DNA of 64,000 nucleotides from Pseudomonas putida. GTDB taxonomy: Bacteria; Pseudomonadota; Gammaproteobacteria; Pseudomonadales; Pseudomonadaceae. The notes under the pieces are model-generated. The model searched no databases. It was not told where the DNA came from and saw nothing but the letters and a program-made list of their open reading frames with translations. Below are positions 26,846 to 36,213 of the stretch, piece after piece. The stretch spans positions 186,001 through 250,000 of the forward strand of contig NZ_CP113097.1 in NCBI RefSeq assembly GCF_026625125.1, given 5' to 3'. Each line of letters starts with the position of its first letter. The first letter of the stretch is position 1. The translations under genes and the position numbers were made by a program.

Positions 26846-28744
26846 ATGTCTCAACCGCGTGCCCGAATCGCCTCGCAGCTTGGTATCGCTCTCGCCATCG
26901 TGCTGGCGCTGGTGATTACCGGCAGTACCTTGTTCGCCCTGCGTTCCCTGGACGACGCCAACCTCATCACTCGCCAGGAACACCTGGCCAGCGAGGCGCG
27001 GCTGTTGGCCGACCAGCTCGACACTTTCCATGGTTCGCTCAAGGACAACACCCAGCGCCTGAGCGGCCTGTTCGAGCGCCGCTTCGCTTCGGGGCTGTCG
27101 CTGCATGCCGGTGAAACCGTGCAGGTGGCCGGCCAGCCCACACCGGCGCTGTACCTGGGTGATCAACTGCTCAACAACGACTTCCACCAGGTCGATGAAT
27201 TTCAGCAGCTGACCGCAGGTGTAGCGACCCTGTTCGTGCGCAGTGGCGACGACCTCGTACGCATCAGCACCAACCTGAAGAAACAGGATGGCAGCCGGGC
27301 CATCGGCACCCAGCTCGACCGCCAGCACCCGGCCTACGCAAAACTGATGGCGGGGCAGACTTATGTCGGCCGTGCCCTGCTGTTCGAGCGCAACTACATG
27401 ACCCGTTATGTGCCAGTGACCGATGGCAGCGGGCGGGTGATCGCGGTGCTGTTCGTTGGCTTTGACTATACCGACGCGCAAAACGCGCAGTTCGCCAACC
27501 TCAAGCGCTTCCGGATTGGCGATACCGGGTCGCTGGCCTTGCGCGACGAGCAAGGCAAGTGGCTGGTACCCCCAGCCAATGCCGACCAGCCTCTGTACAG
27601 CGCTTCTGCACCCTTTGCCGAAGGCCCCTGGACGGTAGTCGCCAGCATGCCCCTGGAGGAGATCCGTGCGGTGACCTGGAGCGTTGGCTTGCGCCTGGCC
27701 ATCGGCAGTTTGCTGGCAATGCTGCTGGCAGTGGCCGCCACGCTGTGGCTGTTGCGCCGCAAGTTGCGCCCGTTGGATGACCTGGTGCGCCAGGCCGAGG
27801 CGCTGGGCGCAGGCGACCTGAGCGCGCGCCTGGCCGTGACCAGCCATGACGAGATCGGCCAACTGGCACGCAGCTTCAACAAGATGGGCGAAGCGTTGGC
27901 GACCATGGTCGAACACATTCGCGGGGCTTCCGAGCAAGTCAGCAGCCGTGCCCGCTCGCTGTCTGGCCTGTCGGCCGGTGCCTGCGAAGGCATGGACCAG
28001 CAGTCCGGCGAAATCACCAGCATGGCCGGTGCGGTAGAGGAGTTCAGCGCTACCTCGATGAACATCGCTGACAACATGGCGGGCACCGAGCGCATGGCCC
28101 GTGACAATGCCCAGCAGACCCGCATCGGCCGTAGCGCGATGGATGAAGCGTCGAGTTCGTTGCGCCAGATCGCCGAGGCCCTGGGTGGCACTGCAACGGT
28201 GATGGACACACTGGGTGCACGCTCCCAGGAAATCGGTGGCATTGTTGGGGTGATTACCGCCATTGCCGAACAGACCAACCTGTTGGCGCTCAACGCGGCC
28301 ATCGAAGCGGCGCGGGCGGGCGAGCAGGGCCGTGGATTTGCCGTGGTGGCTGACGAGGTTCGTGGCCTGGCGGCGCGTACGCGTCAAGCGACGGATGAAA
28401 TCTCCGGGATGATCGCCAGTATCCAGCAGCAGACCGGCCATGCCATCAGCACCCTGGAGCAGGGCAACCAGCTGATGCAGGAAGGCCTGACACGCAACGA
28501 CAAGGTGGCTGAAGCGCTGGCGCGTATTGACGAGCAAAGCCGCGTCGCGGGTGAGCAGTTCACGGTGATCAGCACTGCCACCCAGGAGCAAAGCAGCACC
28601 GCAACGGTGCTAAGCCGTAACCTGCAGAGCATTGCCCAAGCCAACAGCGAACAGCGTGACGTGGCCAATGAGCTGGCCTTTACCGCCAAGGAGCTGGAAG
28701 GGTTGGCGGCGCAGTTGCGCCAGGAAGTCGACCGGTTTCGTTGA
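26846..28744 (+). CDS. Methyl-accepting chemotaxis protein with periplasmic Cache-type sensor
   Basis: A 632-residue chemoreceptor. Membrane helix 1 (about residues 10-32) is followed by a periplasmic ligand domain (about 33-275) that resembles the Cache_3/Cache_2 fold ([68 protein letters not shown]). Then come membrane helix 2 (about 280-302), a HAMP domain ([22 protein letters not shown]) and the signalling hairpin with [34 protein letters not shown]. The ATG at 26846 follows CAGGAGCTCCCC. The ligand is unknown; Cache receptors often bind organic acids or amino acids. It sits next to hglS. Confidence 0.93.
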   Translation: MSQPRARIASQLGIALAIVLALVITGSTLFALRSLDDANLITRQEHLASEARLLADQLDTFHGSLKDNTQRLSGLFERRFASGLSLHAGETVQVAGQPTPALYLGDQLLNNDFHQVDEFQQLTAGVATLFVRSGDDLVRISTNLKKQDGSRAIGTQLDRQHPAYAKLMAGQTYVGRALLFERNYMTRYVPVTDGSGRVIAVLFVGFDYTDAQNAQFANLKRFRIGDTGSLALRDEQGKWLVPPANADQPLYSASAPFAEGPWTVVASMPLEEIRAVTWSVGLRLAIGSLLAMLLAVAATLWLLRRKLRPLDDLVRQAEALGAGDLSARLAVTSHDEIGQLARSFNKMGEALATMVEHIRGASEQVSSRARSLSGLSAGACEGMDQQSGEITSMAGAVEEFSATSMNIADNMAGTERMARDNAQQTRIGRSAMDEASSSLRQIAEALGGTATVMDTLGARSQEIGGIVGVITAIAEQTNLLALNAAIEAARAGEQGRGFAVVADEVRGLAARTRQATDEISGMIASIQQQTGHAISTLEQGNQLMQEGLTRNDKVAEALARIDEQSRVAGEQFTVISTATQEQSSTATVLSRNLQSIAQANSEQRDVANELAFTAKELEGLAAQLRQEVDRFR

Positions 28745-28754
28745 GTAAACCGGG

Positions 28755-28784
28755 GCCGCGCCTGCGGATCTTCGTAGGCGCGGC
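28755..28784. terminator. Hairpin between the chemoreceptor and hglS
   Basis: A perfect 9-bp stem GCCGCGCCT ... AGGCGCGGC with a 12-base loop lies between two convergent genes, 10 bp after the chemoreceptor stop codon. The T tract is weak on both sides, so its strength as a terminator is uncertain. Confidence 0.5.
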
Positions 28785-28828
28785 CTTGGTCGCCAAAGGG
28801 CGCACCGCGCCCCCAGCAATCCTGAGGC

Positions 28829-30223
28829 TTACACCAACTCCAGGTTCAATGCCTGCGCACAAGCCTGCACCGAGCGCTGCTCAGTCTGCGCGTACAGCGC
28901 CAGCTCATCCAGTACCTGCAGCCCCAATGCCGCTTCGAAGGCCTCGCGGTTGGCGTTGCTGCCATACTCGGCCTGGGCATCGTCACCCAGGTTGGACTGG
29001 AAGATCCCCGCCGCGCTCACTGGCAGGAAGTCTTCGTAGACCAGCGCCTCGAAGTGCACATGGCCGGCCTCGATCAAGCCCTGCAGAGTGGTCGGGCGCT
29101 CAGCCTGCTCGCGTGCGGCCATGCCCTTCTCGGTCGCGAAATAGCGGAAGTACGCCAGCCCTTGCTCACGCATCTGTGCCAGGTCATCCGGAAACGCGGC
29201 AAAGTGCTCTTTCAGCAGTGCCATGTAGCGCTCGGCATTGGCCTCTGCCGGTGCGCCGCCCAAGGCTGCACGGGTAGCGTCGAGCAGCGTGTCATACAGC
29301 TGCCGGCCTTTGGGCGTGAGTGCCGCGCCGCGCTGCTCGATCTCGCCGAAACGTGCGGTGTGGCTGCCTTCGCTACCGTGCTGGTCCCTGAACGCAACCT
29401 TCTCCTGCAGAGCCTTGAAGCTGGTCTGGCGCAGCAGGATTGGGTGGCGGCGAGTGGGCGGGCCTTCGACAACGGCTTTGGGCGGGATACCTTTGGCCGG
29501 CATGCCCAACTGGATCGCATCGATGTCCAGGGTGCGCGGGGTCAGGTGATTGATGTGCGGGCCCTTGAACGCCACCACGTCAGCGATCAGGCGGTGCTGG
29601 TCGTGTAACTGCTGGTACTGCTCGGCGGTAACCGTAGCCTCCTGGTGCCAGCGGAAGGTGTGCAGGGCCTCCTGCACGAACGCCTCGGCGTCGGTCGCGT
29701 TCAGGCCGCCATCGCGCTCGCACTGGGTGATCAGCTCAAGGGCGCGGGCGGTGAAGATCTTGCGTTTGGCCAGGAGGCTCTGTGCCAACTCACGCAGTGC
29801 GGGATCGTCGATCAGTTCCAGGCGCAGCAGCGAGGTGAAGACGCGGAACGGGCTGATGTGCAGTGCCTGTTCGTGCACGGCGCGAAACGCGGTGGAGTGC
29901 ACGGGCACGCCTGCGCTGCTGAGGTCGTAGTACCCAACCGGCTGCATGCCCATCACCGCGAACAACCGGGCGATGGTGGCCAGCTCTTGTGCTGTGCCGA
30001 CCCGGATGGCGCCGTGGCGCTCCTGGTCCAGGCGCTCCACCTCGCCGGTCCAGCGCAGCGCCTGGGCCACCTCAGGCTGCTGGGCCATGACCTGCTGGTT
30101 GATTTCGCTCACCAGCGCCAGCAGCGTGCCGTACAGCGGCACTTCCTGTTTGTACATGAGCGACATGGCGGCAGAGAACTGCGCGCGGATGCTGTCGGGG
30201 CTGACGAAATCGTGGGCGGGCAT
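28829..30223 (-). CDS. hglS: 2-oxoadipate dioxygenase/decarboxylase HglS (DUF1338, YdcJ-like)
   Basis: Fe(II)-dependent enzyme of the lysine pathway that converts 2-oxoadipate to D-2-hydroxyglutarate with loss of CO2. It is 464 residues, matching the P. putida enzyme. The metal-binding residues fall at the published numbering: His70 (DQERHGAIR), His226 (GPHINHLTP) and Glu294 (RFGEIEQRG). The substrate-clamping Arg74 is also present. The ATG at 30223 follows CAGGAAGCTAGCG. It completes the D-lysine/pipecolate route encoded by amaB and amaA on the other side of the LysR gene. Confidence 0.97.
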   Translation of the reverse strand: MPAHDFVSPDSIRAQFSAAMSLMYKQEVPLYGTLLALVSEINQQVMAQQPEVAQALRWTGEVERLDQERHGAIRVGTAQELATIARLFAVMGMQPVGYYDLSSAGVPVHSTAFRAVHEQALHISPFRVFTSLLRLELIDDPALRELAQSLLAKRKIFTARALELITQCERDGGLNATDAEAFVQEALHTFRWHQEATVTAEQYQQLHDQHRLIADVVAFKGPHINHLTPRTLDIDAIQLGMPAKGIPPKAVVEGPPTRRHPILLRQTSFKALQEKVAFRDQHGSEGSHTARFGEIEQRGAALTPKGRQLYDTLLDATRAALGGAPAEANAERYMALLKEHFAAFPDDLAQMREQGLAYFRYFATEKGMAAREQAERPTTLQGLIEAGHVHFEALVYEDFLPVSAAGIFQSNLGDDAQAEYGSNANREAFEAALGLQVLDELALYAQTEQRSVQACAQALNLELV

Positions 30224-30354
30224 CGCTAGCTTCCTGGTTGGGTTCGGACGCTTACATGAAAGCTGGGAATGCACTATGGCCACAAGCGAAAAAAAGTGGC
30301 TGTGTCATTCCTTTTTTGATCGACCTTCGAGGCCTTTCGCCGCAATGGCGATTC

Positions 30355-31245
30355 TCAAGCCTGCAACTGCTCCAGAACCCATTGCGCCAACGCCCGCACC
30401 TTCGGCACCTCTGCCGCATGCTCGGCATAAGCCAGGTAATGCGCCCCGGTACTGTTCATCGCATGGTTCCAAGCAATCACCAGGCTGCCTTCGCTCAACT
30501 CCTTGGCCACCAGGTAGCGCGGTACCAGCGCTACCCCGCAGCCCGCCTGGGCCGCACTCAGCGCCATGTAGAAGGTATCGAACCGTGGCCCGTGGTAGGC
30601 GCTGACGCTGTGCAGCCCCAGCTCCAGGAACCACTCGTGCCAGGCTTCGGGCCGCGACGTGCTTTGCAGCAGCACCAGCTCCGCCAGCTCGGCCGCATCC
30701 CCCAGTTCACGCCCGGCCAGCAGCTCCGGAGCGCACACCGGCACCACTTGCTCGCGGAACAATTCGATGCAGGTCGCCCCCGGCCAGGTGCCTTGGCCAT
30801 AGAAAAACACCACATCCGCCGAGCCCTGCAGCAAGGCGAAAGGCTCCATCTCGTTACGGATGTCCAGATGGATGTTGCTGTGGCGCTTGCCGAAGCCTTT
30901 GAGGTGCGGGATCAACCAACGCACGCCAAAACTCGGTTGAGTGGCTACCTTCAATATCTCGGTCTGCTCGCCATAGGTCAGCACGTAGCGGCTGGACATG
31001 TCCACCTGGGTGAGGATCTTGTTGACCTCGGCCAGGTACAGACTGCCAGCGGGGGTTAGTTGCAGGCGCCGGCGGATACGCAGGAACAGGTGGTGGCGCA
31101 GCATCTCTTCGAGCTGTGCGACCTGCTTGCTGACCGCGCTCTGGGTCAGGTGCAGCTCTTCGGCGGCACGGGTAAAGCTCAAGTGGCGGGCTGCAGCTTC
31201 GAAGCACTGCAGGGCGGTCATGGAAGGCACGAGGCGTTTGGACAT
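30355..31245 (-). CDS. LysR family regulator next to amaB
   Basis: A 296-residue LysR regulator of the GcvA group (LVPSMTALQCFEAAARHLSFTRAAEELHLTQSAVSKQVAQLEEMLRHHLFLRIRRRLQLT). It is divergent from amaB with 135 bp between, and lies between amaB and hglS, so regulation of lysine degradation genes is the natural guess. Its effector could be pipecolate, aminoadipate or a related acid. The start codon has only a weak ribosome site (CAGAGA). Confidence 0.88.
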   Translation of the reverse strand: MSKRLVPSMTALQCFEAAARHLSFTRAAEELHLTQSAVSKQVAQLEEMLRHHLFLRIRRRLQLTPAGSLYLAEVNKILTQVDMSSRYVLTYGEQTEILKVATQPSFGVRWLIPHLKGFGKRHSNIHLDIRNEMEPFALLQGSADVVFFYGQGTWPGATCIELFREQVVPVCAPELLAGRELGDAAELAELVLLQSTSRPEAWHEWFLELGLHSVSAYHGPRFDTFYMALSAAQAGCGVALVPRYLVAKELSEGSLVIAWNHAMNSTGAHYLAYAEHAAEVPKVRALAQWVLEQLQA

Positions 31246-31380
31246 AGCGGTCTCTGCAGCTCAAATCATTACCTGACGGAATGATATGCGGAATAAAGGT
31301 CGTTTGTTGCACTGGTGTGATCGGATTAATACTGATCCACATCATTTTTCCACCCCATCACCCGATGTAGGAGAAGCACA

Positions 31381-32871
31381 ATGGTTGCTGGATTGCTCGA
31401 GCGCCTTGGCGTTGCCGCCACGGCTTACACCCAGGGCGACTACCCTGTTCACACCCCGATCGACGGTAGCCAGATCGCCTCGGTGAAACTGCTTGGCAAG
31501 GCCGAGACCACCGCCCGCATCGACCAGGCGCAGAGTGCCTTCCAAGCCTGGCGCAGCGTGCCGGCCCCGCGCCGTGGCGAACTGGTGCGCCTGTTCGGTG
31601 AAGTGCTGCGTGAACACAAGGCCGACCTGGGCGAACTGGTGTCGATCGAAGCCGGCAAGATCACTCAGGAAGGCCTGGGTGAAGTCCAGGAAATGATCGA
31701 CATCTGCGATTTCGCCGTTGGCCTGTCGCGTCAGCTGTACGGCCTGACCATCGCATCGGAGCGCCCTGGCCACCACATGCGTGAGAGCTGGCACCCGCTG
31801 GGCGTGGTCGGCGTGATCAGCGCCTTCAACTTCCCGGTGGCCGTGTGGGCCTGGAACACCGCGCTGGCCCTGGTGGCCGGTAACGCGGTGGTGTGGAAGC
31901 CTTCGGAGAAGACCCCGCTGACCGCACTGGCCTGCCAGGCACTGTTCGAAAAAGCCCTGAAAGCTTTTGGCGATGCCCCGGCTGGCCTGGCACAACTGGT
32001 CATCGGTGGCCGCGAAGCGGGCGAAGCCTTGGTCGACGACCCACGCGTGCCGCTGGTCAGCGCCACCGGCAGCACCCGCATGGGCCGTGAAGTCGGCCCG
32101 CGCGTTGCTGCCCGTTTCGGCCGCAGCATCCTGGAGCTGGGCGGTAACAATGCCATGATCCTGGCACCGAGCGCCGATCTGGATCTGGCCGTGCGTGGCA
32201 TTCTGTTCTCCGCTGTGGGCACCGCCGGCCAGCGCTGCACCACCCTGCGCCGCCTGATCGTGCACCGCTCTATCAAGGACGAAGTGGTTGCCCGTGTGAA
32301 AGCCGCCTATGCCAAGGTGCGTATCGGCGACCCGCGCAAGGACAACCTGGTGGGCCCACTGATCGACAAATTGTCGTTCGACGCCATGCAGGGCGCGCTG
32401 GCCAAGGCCCGCGACGAGGGTGGCCAGGTATTCGGTGGCGAGCGCCAGCTGGCCGACCAGTTCCCTAACGCCTACTACGTGTCGCCAGCCATCGCCGAGA
32501 TGCCCGCGCAGAGCGACGTGGTGCGCCACGAAACCTTCGCACCGATCCTCTACGTACTGGCCTACGATGACTTCGAAGAGGCCCTGCGCCTGAACAACGA
32601 AGTACCGCAAGGCCTGTCGTCGTGCATCTTCACCACCGACATCCGTGAGGCCGAGCGCTTCCAGAGCGCCTCGGGCAGCGACTGCGGTATCGCCAACGTC
32701 AACATCGGCACCAGCGGCGCCGAAATTGGCGGCGCCTTCGGTGGCGAGAAGGAAACCGGCGGCGGTCGTGAGTCGGGTTCCGACGCCTGGAAAGGCTACA
32801 TGCGTCGCCAGACCAACACCGTGAACTACTCGCGTGAGCTGCCGCTGGCGCAGGGTATCGTGTTCGACTGA
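31381..32871 (+). CDS. amaB: L-2-aminoadipate-6-semialdehyde dehydrogenase (also piperideine-6-carboxylate)
   Basis: Aldehyde dehydrogenase of 496 residues (ALDH7 / antiquitin-like group) that oxidises L-2-aminoadipate semialdehyde to L-2-aminoadipate. Catalytic Asn is in ISAFNFPVAVWAWN, Glu252 in LELGGNNAM and Cys286 in TAGQRCTTLRR. The end GGAFGGEKETGGGRESGSDAWK is the ALDH7 signature that binds the aminoadipate carboxylate. The start ATG follows TAGGAGAAGCACA. It is followed after a 146-bp REP-containing gap by amaA. Confidence 0.95.
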   Translation: MVAGLLERLGVAATAYTQGDYPVHTPIDGSQIASVKLLGKAETTARIDQAQSAFQAWRSVPAPRRGELVRLFGEVLREHKADLGELVSIEAGKITQEGLGEVQEMIDICDFAVGLSRQLYGLTIASERPGHHMRESWHPLGVVGVISAFNFPVAVWAWNTALALVAGNAVVWKPSEKTPLTALACQALFEKALKAFGDAPAGLAQLVIGGREAGEALVDDPRVPLVSATGSTRMGREVGPRVAARFGRSILELGGNNAMILAPSADLDLAVRGILFSAVGTAGQRCTTLRRLIVHRSIKDEVVARVKAAYAKVRIGDPRKDNLVGPLIDKLSFDAMQGALAKARDEGGQVFGGERQLADQFPNAYYVSPAIAEMPAQSDVVRHETFAPILYVLAYDDFEEALRLNNEVPQGLSSCIFTTDIREAERFQSASGSDCGIANVNIGTSGAEIGGAFGGEKETGGGRESGSDAWKGYMRRQTNTVNYSRELPLAQGIVFD

Positions 32872-32881
32872 TGCTGCATGG

Positions 32882-32980
32882 CCGGGGGCTTTGCCCCCGG
32901 TTCGCCGGCAAGCCGGCTCCCAGTGATCGTGCGGGCGATGCGATCCTTGTGGACGCCGGCTTGCCAGCGATGGGTCGCGC
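32882..32980. repeat. Hairpin and inverted REP pair between amaB and amaA
   Basis: CCGGGGGC-TTT-GCCCCCGG (32882-32900) is a perfect 8-bp stem right after amaB. A REP core (CGCCGGCAAGCCGGCTCCC) and an inverted, less perfect copy (GACGCCGGCTTGCCAGCGATGGG) follow. The structure could lower amaA expression relative to amaB or stabilise the upstream mRNA. Confidence 0.7.
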
Positions 32981-33017
32981 AGCGGCCCCAACAAGAACAA
33001 TAGTGCTGGAGCCGGCC

Positions 33018-34304
33018 ATGTCCGAACTGCGTCAACAATGCTTGTGGGAACACGTCAGCCAACCTACCGTCGCCGCTCAGGCCCTGGCCGGTGAACACAA
33101 GGCCGACGTCTGCGTCATCGGCGCCGGCATCACCGGCCTGTCGGCGGCCATCCACCTGCTCGAACAGGGCAAGTCGGTGATCCTGCTGGAGGCCTGGAAG
33201 ATCGGCCACGGCGGCTCCGGACGTAACGTAGGCCTGGTCAACGCTGGCACCTGGATCCGCCCTGACGATGTCGAGGCAACGTTGGGCCAGAAGCAGGGCA
33301 GCCGCTTGAACAAAGTGCTCGGCGAGGCGCCAGGCGAGGTTTTCGCCATGATCGAACGCCTCGGCATCGATTGCCAGGCGCAGCACAAAGGCACCCTGCA
33401 CATGGCGCACAACGCCACCGGCATCGCCGACCTCGAAGCGCGCCATGAGCAATGGCGCCGACGCGGCGCCGATGTGCAGCTGCTGACCGGCGCCCAGTGC
33501 CAGGAGTACTGCGGCACCGACAAGATTTCCGCTGCGCTGCTCGACCGCCGCGCCGGCACCATCAACCCCATGGGGTATACCCAAGGCCTGGCCGCGGCGG
33601 TTGCGCGCCTGGGCGGCAAGTTGTTCCAGCAATCGGCCGTGGAAGGCCTGGAGCGCGAAGGCGATGCCTGGCGGGTCAAGACTGCCCGCGGTTCGGTGCG
33701 CGCCGAGAAGGTGGTGATCTCGACCGGCGCCTACACCGAGGGTGATTGGAGCAACCTGCAGAAGCAGTTCTTCCGTGGCTACTACTACCAGGTCGCTTCC
33801 AAGCCGCTGCACGGTGCTGCTGCCGACAAGGTTCTGCCACATGGCCAAGGCTCGTGGGACACCCGCACGGTGCTCAGCAGCATCCGCCGCGACGACCAGG
33901 GCCGCCTGCTGCTTGGCAGCCTTGGACGGGTAGATAACAAACCTGCATGGTTCGTGCGCAGTTGGGCTGACCGCATCCAGAGCCATTACTACCCTGAGCT
34001 GGGCAAGGTCGAGTGGGAGATGCACTGGACCGGCTGCATCGACTTCACCCCTGACCACCTGATGCGCCTGTTCGAGCCGGCGCCGGGGTTGGTTGCGGTG
34101 ACGGGCTACAACGGGCGCGGCAATACCACCGGCACGGTGATTGGCCGGGCGTTCGCCGAGTTTCTGCTCAAGGGTGAGGCGGACAGCCTGCCGATCCCGT
34201 TCTCGCCGATGACCGGGGTGAGTGCGCCATCGTTGCGCACCGCGTTCTACGAGTCCGGGTTCTCGCTGTACCACGCGGGGCAGTGTTTGCGGGTAGTGCT
34301 GTAG
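33018..34304 (+). CDS. amaA: L-pipecolate oxidase AmaA
   Basis: A 428-residue FAD-dependent DAO-family enzyme that oxidises L-pipecolate to 1-piperideine-6-carboxylate, the hydrated form of which is the AmaB substrate. The FAD-binding motif DVCVIGAGITGLSAAIHLLEQG (about residues 31-52) is followed by GHGGSGRNVGLVNAGTW, and the C-terminal TGYNGRGNTTGTVIG is present. Start ATG 33018, with GGAG seven bases upstream. With amaB and hglS it forms the lower D-lysine pathway typical of P. putida. Confidence 0.93.
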   Translation: MSELRQQCLWEHVSQPTVAAQALAGEHKADVCVIGAGITGLSAAIHLLEQGKSVILLEAWKIGHGGSGRNVGLVNAGTWIRPDDVEATLGQKQGSRLNKVLGEAPGEVFAMIERLGIDCQAQHKGTLHMAHNATGIADLEARHEQWRRRGADVQLLTGAQCQEYCGTDKISAALLDRRAGTINPMGYTQGLAAAVARLGGKLFQQSAVEGLEREGDAWRVKTARGSVRAEKVVISTGAYTEGDWSNLQKQFFRGYYYQVASKPLHGAAADKVLPHGQGSWDTRTVLSSIRRDDQGRLLLGSLGRVDNKPAWFVRSWADRIQSHYYPELGKVEWEMHWTGCIDFTPDHLMRLFEPAPGLVAVTGYNGRGNTTGTVIGRAFAEFLLKGEADSLPIPFSPMTGVSAPSLRTAFYESGFSLYHAGQCLRVVL

Positions 34305-34312
34305 GTGTTTGT

Positions 34313-34420
34313 ACCGGCCCTATCGCCGGCAAGCCGGCTCCCGCAGGGTTCTGCGGCGCTGCGGATGGCGCAGGTGGCACAGACTCATTTTGGGCGCCGC
34401 TTGCCGGCGATAGGGCCGGT
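34313..34420. repeat. REP pair with perfect 22-bp inverted arms
   Basis: The arms at 34313-34334 (ACCGGCCCTATCGCCGGCAAGC) and 34399-34420 are exact inverted copies flanking about 64 bp. This is a BIME-type pair between the convergent amaA and mechanosensitive channel genes. Its place suggests a two-way transcript end. Confidence 0.8.
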
Positions 34421-34433
34421 GCAGGCGTCAGCA

Positions 34434-35861
34434 TTACCTGTGCAACCAGCTGAGAAAGCCACCTTTCTTGATCGCTGTCGGCTTTTGCAGCAGCAATGAC
34501 TCCCGGCTCTGGCGCCGGAACCGCTGCAACTTGGTCAACGCCGTCTGCACCTCGCCGCGCTGTACCAGGCAGCTGCGCACCTGCTCCTTCTCGATGCGAT
34601 ACAGCACGCAGCTGGTCAAGGTACGGAATTCGGCAAACGAGTCATCCTCATCGATGAGGCCCTCGATCCCCAGCACTTCCCCCGGCCCCATGCGCCCGGC
34701 TTCCACTAACGTCTCGCCATCGCGAATCGCCGCCGAAACCACGCCGCTACCGATCACCAGCAAGTGATCGGAATGCTCGCCCACGCCCAGAATCACTTGG
34801 TCTGCCAGGTACTCGACGGCAGTCATGCGCTGGCTCAAGGCATCGCGCTCCTCGTCAGTCAACGAACGGAACACCCGTACCTCGTCCAGCACTTCACGCT
34901 GACGGCTGCGCGGCGGCATGGCCAGGTCGACGTTCCACATCACGCCACTGGCCTCCAGGTGCCGATGTGCAAGGTCGAACAGCTGGTTGCGCGCCTCGGT
35001 CTTGCCGCCCATGTCAGCGACGAAGCCGCTGGCTTCGTACTCCACCGATTCCAGCGTCGAGGCCTTCACCGTCACTTTCGGCTTGGGTGATGCGAGTATC
35101 GCGCGGGTGCCTTGCAAGGCCTTTTCCAGCGCATCGAAGACCCGCTTCGGCCTTACCTTGGCGGGTACCACCACACTGATCGACACCCCATGCACATCGG
35201 CCGGGCGACTGTGGTTGAGCAACTTGGCCTTGGCCGCCACCGAGTTGGGGATCACCGCCAGGCTGCCGGAGCCGGTGAGCAGGCGGGTGGCCCGCCAGTC
35301 GATGTCCAGCACCTTGCCTTCAGTGCCGTCGATCGAGATCGCATCGCCGATCTGATAAGGCCGCGTGGTGTTCAGCACGATCCCGCTGAACACGTCGGCC
35401 AAGGTGCTTTGCAACGCCAGGCCAATGACGATGGCCATCACCCCGGAGGTGGCCAGCAAGCCCTTTACCGGCAGCTGCATCACATAGCCTGCAGCGGCGA
35501 CCACCGCCGCCAGGAAGATCAGCGCCCCCAGCACATCCTGCAGCAACCGCCCGCCATGGCTGCCGCGCGCCCCCAGCAGCAGGCCGAACACCACCGTCAC
35601 CGTGCGTGCGCCGAACAGCCACCAGCCGATCGCCAGCACCGTGGCCATCAGGTTGCGCGACACGTCGTCGACCCAGGGCGGCGGTTGCAGCGGGCTCATC
35701 CCGGCAGTCACCAGCACCCAGCTGAACAGCAGGAAAATCGCCAACCGTGCGCCGATACGCCATGCCCTGCGCTGAACAGGGATCAGTTGCCAAAGCACGA
35801 GGTCGAGCAGGATCAGGGCACAACCGAGCAACAAAGGGGACGACTGGATGAAAGCCAGCAT
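34434..35861 (-). CDS. MscS-type mechanosensitive channel with C-terminal cyclic-nucleotide-binding domain
   Basis: A 475-residue membrane protein. About four N-terminal helices are followed by the MscS pore and beta domain (GLLATSGVMAIVIGLALQSTLADVFSGIVLNTTRPYQIGDAISI; VIPNSVAAKAKLLNHSRP). A C-terminal cNMP-binding domain starts near residue 345 (FRSLTDEERDALSQRMTAVEYLADQVILGVGEHSDHLLVIGSGVVSA...GPGEVLGIEGL). This layout is that of bacterial cyclic-nucleotide-gated channels, which often respond little to stretch. The start is ATG at 35861 with a weak ribosome site. A link to cyaA-made cAMP is possible but unproven. Confidence 0.9.
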   Translation of the reverse strand: MLAFIQSSPLLLGCALILLDLVLWQLIPVQRRAWRIGARLAIFLLFSWVLVTAGMSPLQPPPWVDDVSRNLMATVLAIGWWLFGARTVTVVFGLLLGARGSHGGRLLQDVLGALIFLAAVVAAAGYVMQLPVKGLLATSGVMAIVIGLALQSTLADVFSGIVLNTTRPYQIGDAISIDGTEGKVLDIDWRATRLLTGSGSLAVIPNSVAAKAKLLNHSRPADVHGVSISVVVPAKVRPKRVFDALEKALQGTRAILASPKPKVTVKASTLESVEYEASGFVADMGGKTEARNQLFDLAHRHLEASGVMWNVDLAMPPRSRQREVLDEVRVFRSLTDEERDALSQRMTAVEYLADQVILGVGEHSDHLLVIGSGVVSAAIRDGETLVEAGRMGPGEVLGIEGLIDEDDSFAEFRTLTSCVLYRIEKEQVRSCLVQRGEVQTALTKLQRFRRQSRESLLLQKPTAIKKGGFLSWLHR

Positions 35862-36099
35862 GGTGGTCTCGGGCGTGAGGGGAGGGCTGTGTGTAGTAAT
35901 AGAGCAGGTTGAGGTGGCCGGCAATGGGGGCGAGTGAACCTTACAGGCGCATTTCACCCGCGCGGCATCGACGGCTGTGGGAGTGCCGTCCAGCCTCCAG
36001 CGTGGCTCGCCTTCGATGACGGCGCCTGGAACCCCGCAATGCGGGCGAAGGTGGTTTTGGCGAGCCGGCCCAGGACCAACAATCATCGTTCACAAAACA
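35862..36099. other. Gene-free stretch between the MscS-type channel and the ycaC-1 promoter
   Basis: No open frame with family sequence on either strand. It is ordinary GC-rich sequence with one REP-like fragment (GAGGTGGCCGGCAATGGGG) near 35909. It must carry the promoter of the channel gene; no clear -10/-35 pair stands out. Confidence 0.4.
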
Positions 36100-36213
36100 G
36101 AACGCTAAAGCCAAAAATCACTATCTACCGCTCCAAAGGTGGTGGTTTTAAGCTTCTCCCATCAACGCGAAACACCCAACTTACTGCACATCCAAACCCT
36201 TAGGAGCACGACC
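36100..36213 (+). promoter_or_regulatory. Promoter/leader of ycaC copy 1, duplicated at 41734-41851
   Basis: This 114-bp stretch aligns with the 118 bp before ycaC copy 2. Shared blocks are GAACGCTAA, TCTACCGCTC/T, AAAGGTGRTGRTTTTAA, CCCATCAACGCGAAACACCC and AGGAGCAC. The second copy lies in the divergent gap of the LysR gene at 40805-41716, so the shared ACCGCTCYAAAGGTG box is a good candidate for that regulator's operator. Function inferred from conservation and position only. Confidence 0.55.

Noticed and set aside
26720..28591. 623-codon open frame antisense to the chemoreceptor
   Set aside because: Shadow frame; the plus strand carries complete HAMP and signalling motifs and a sigma-28 promoter.
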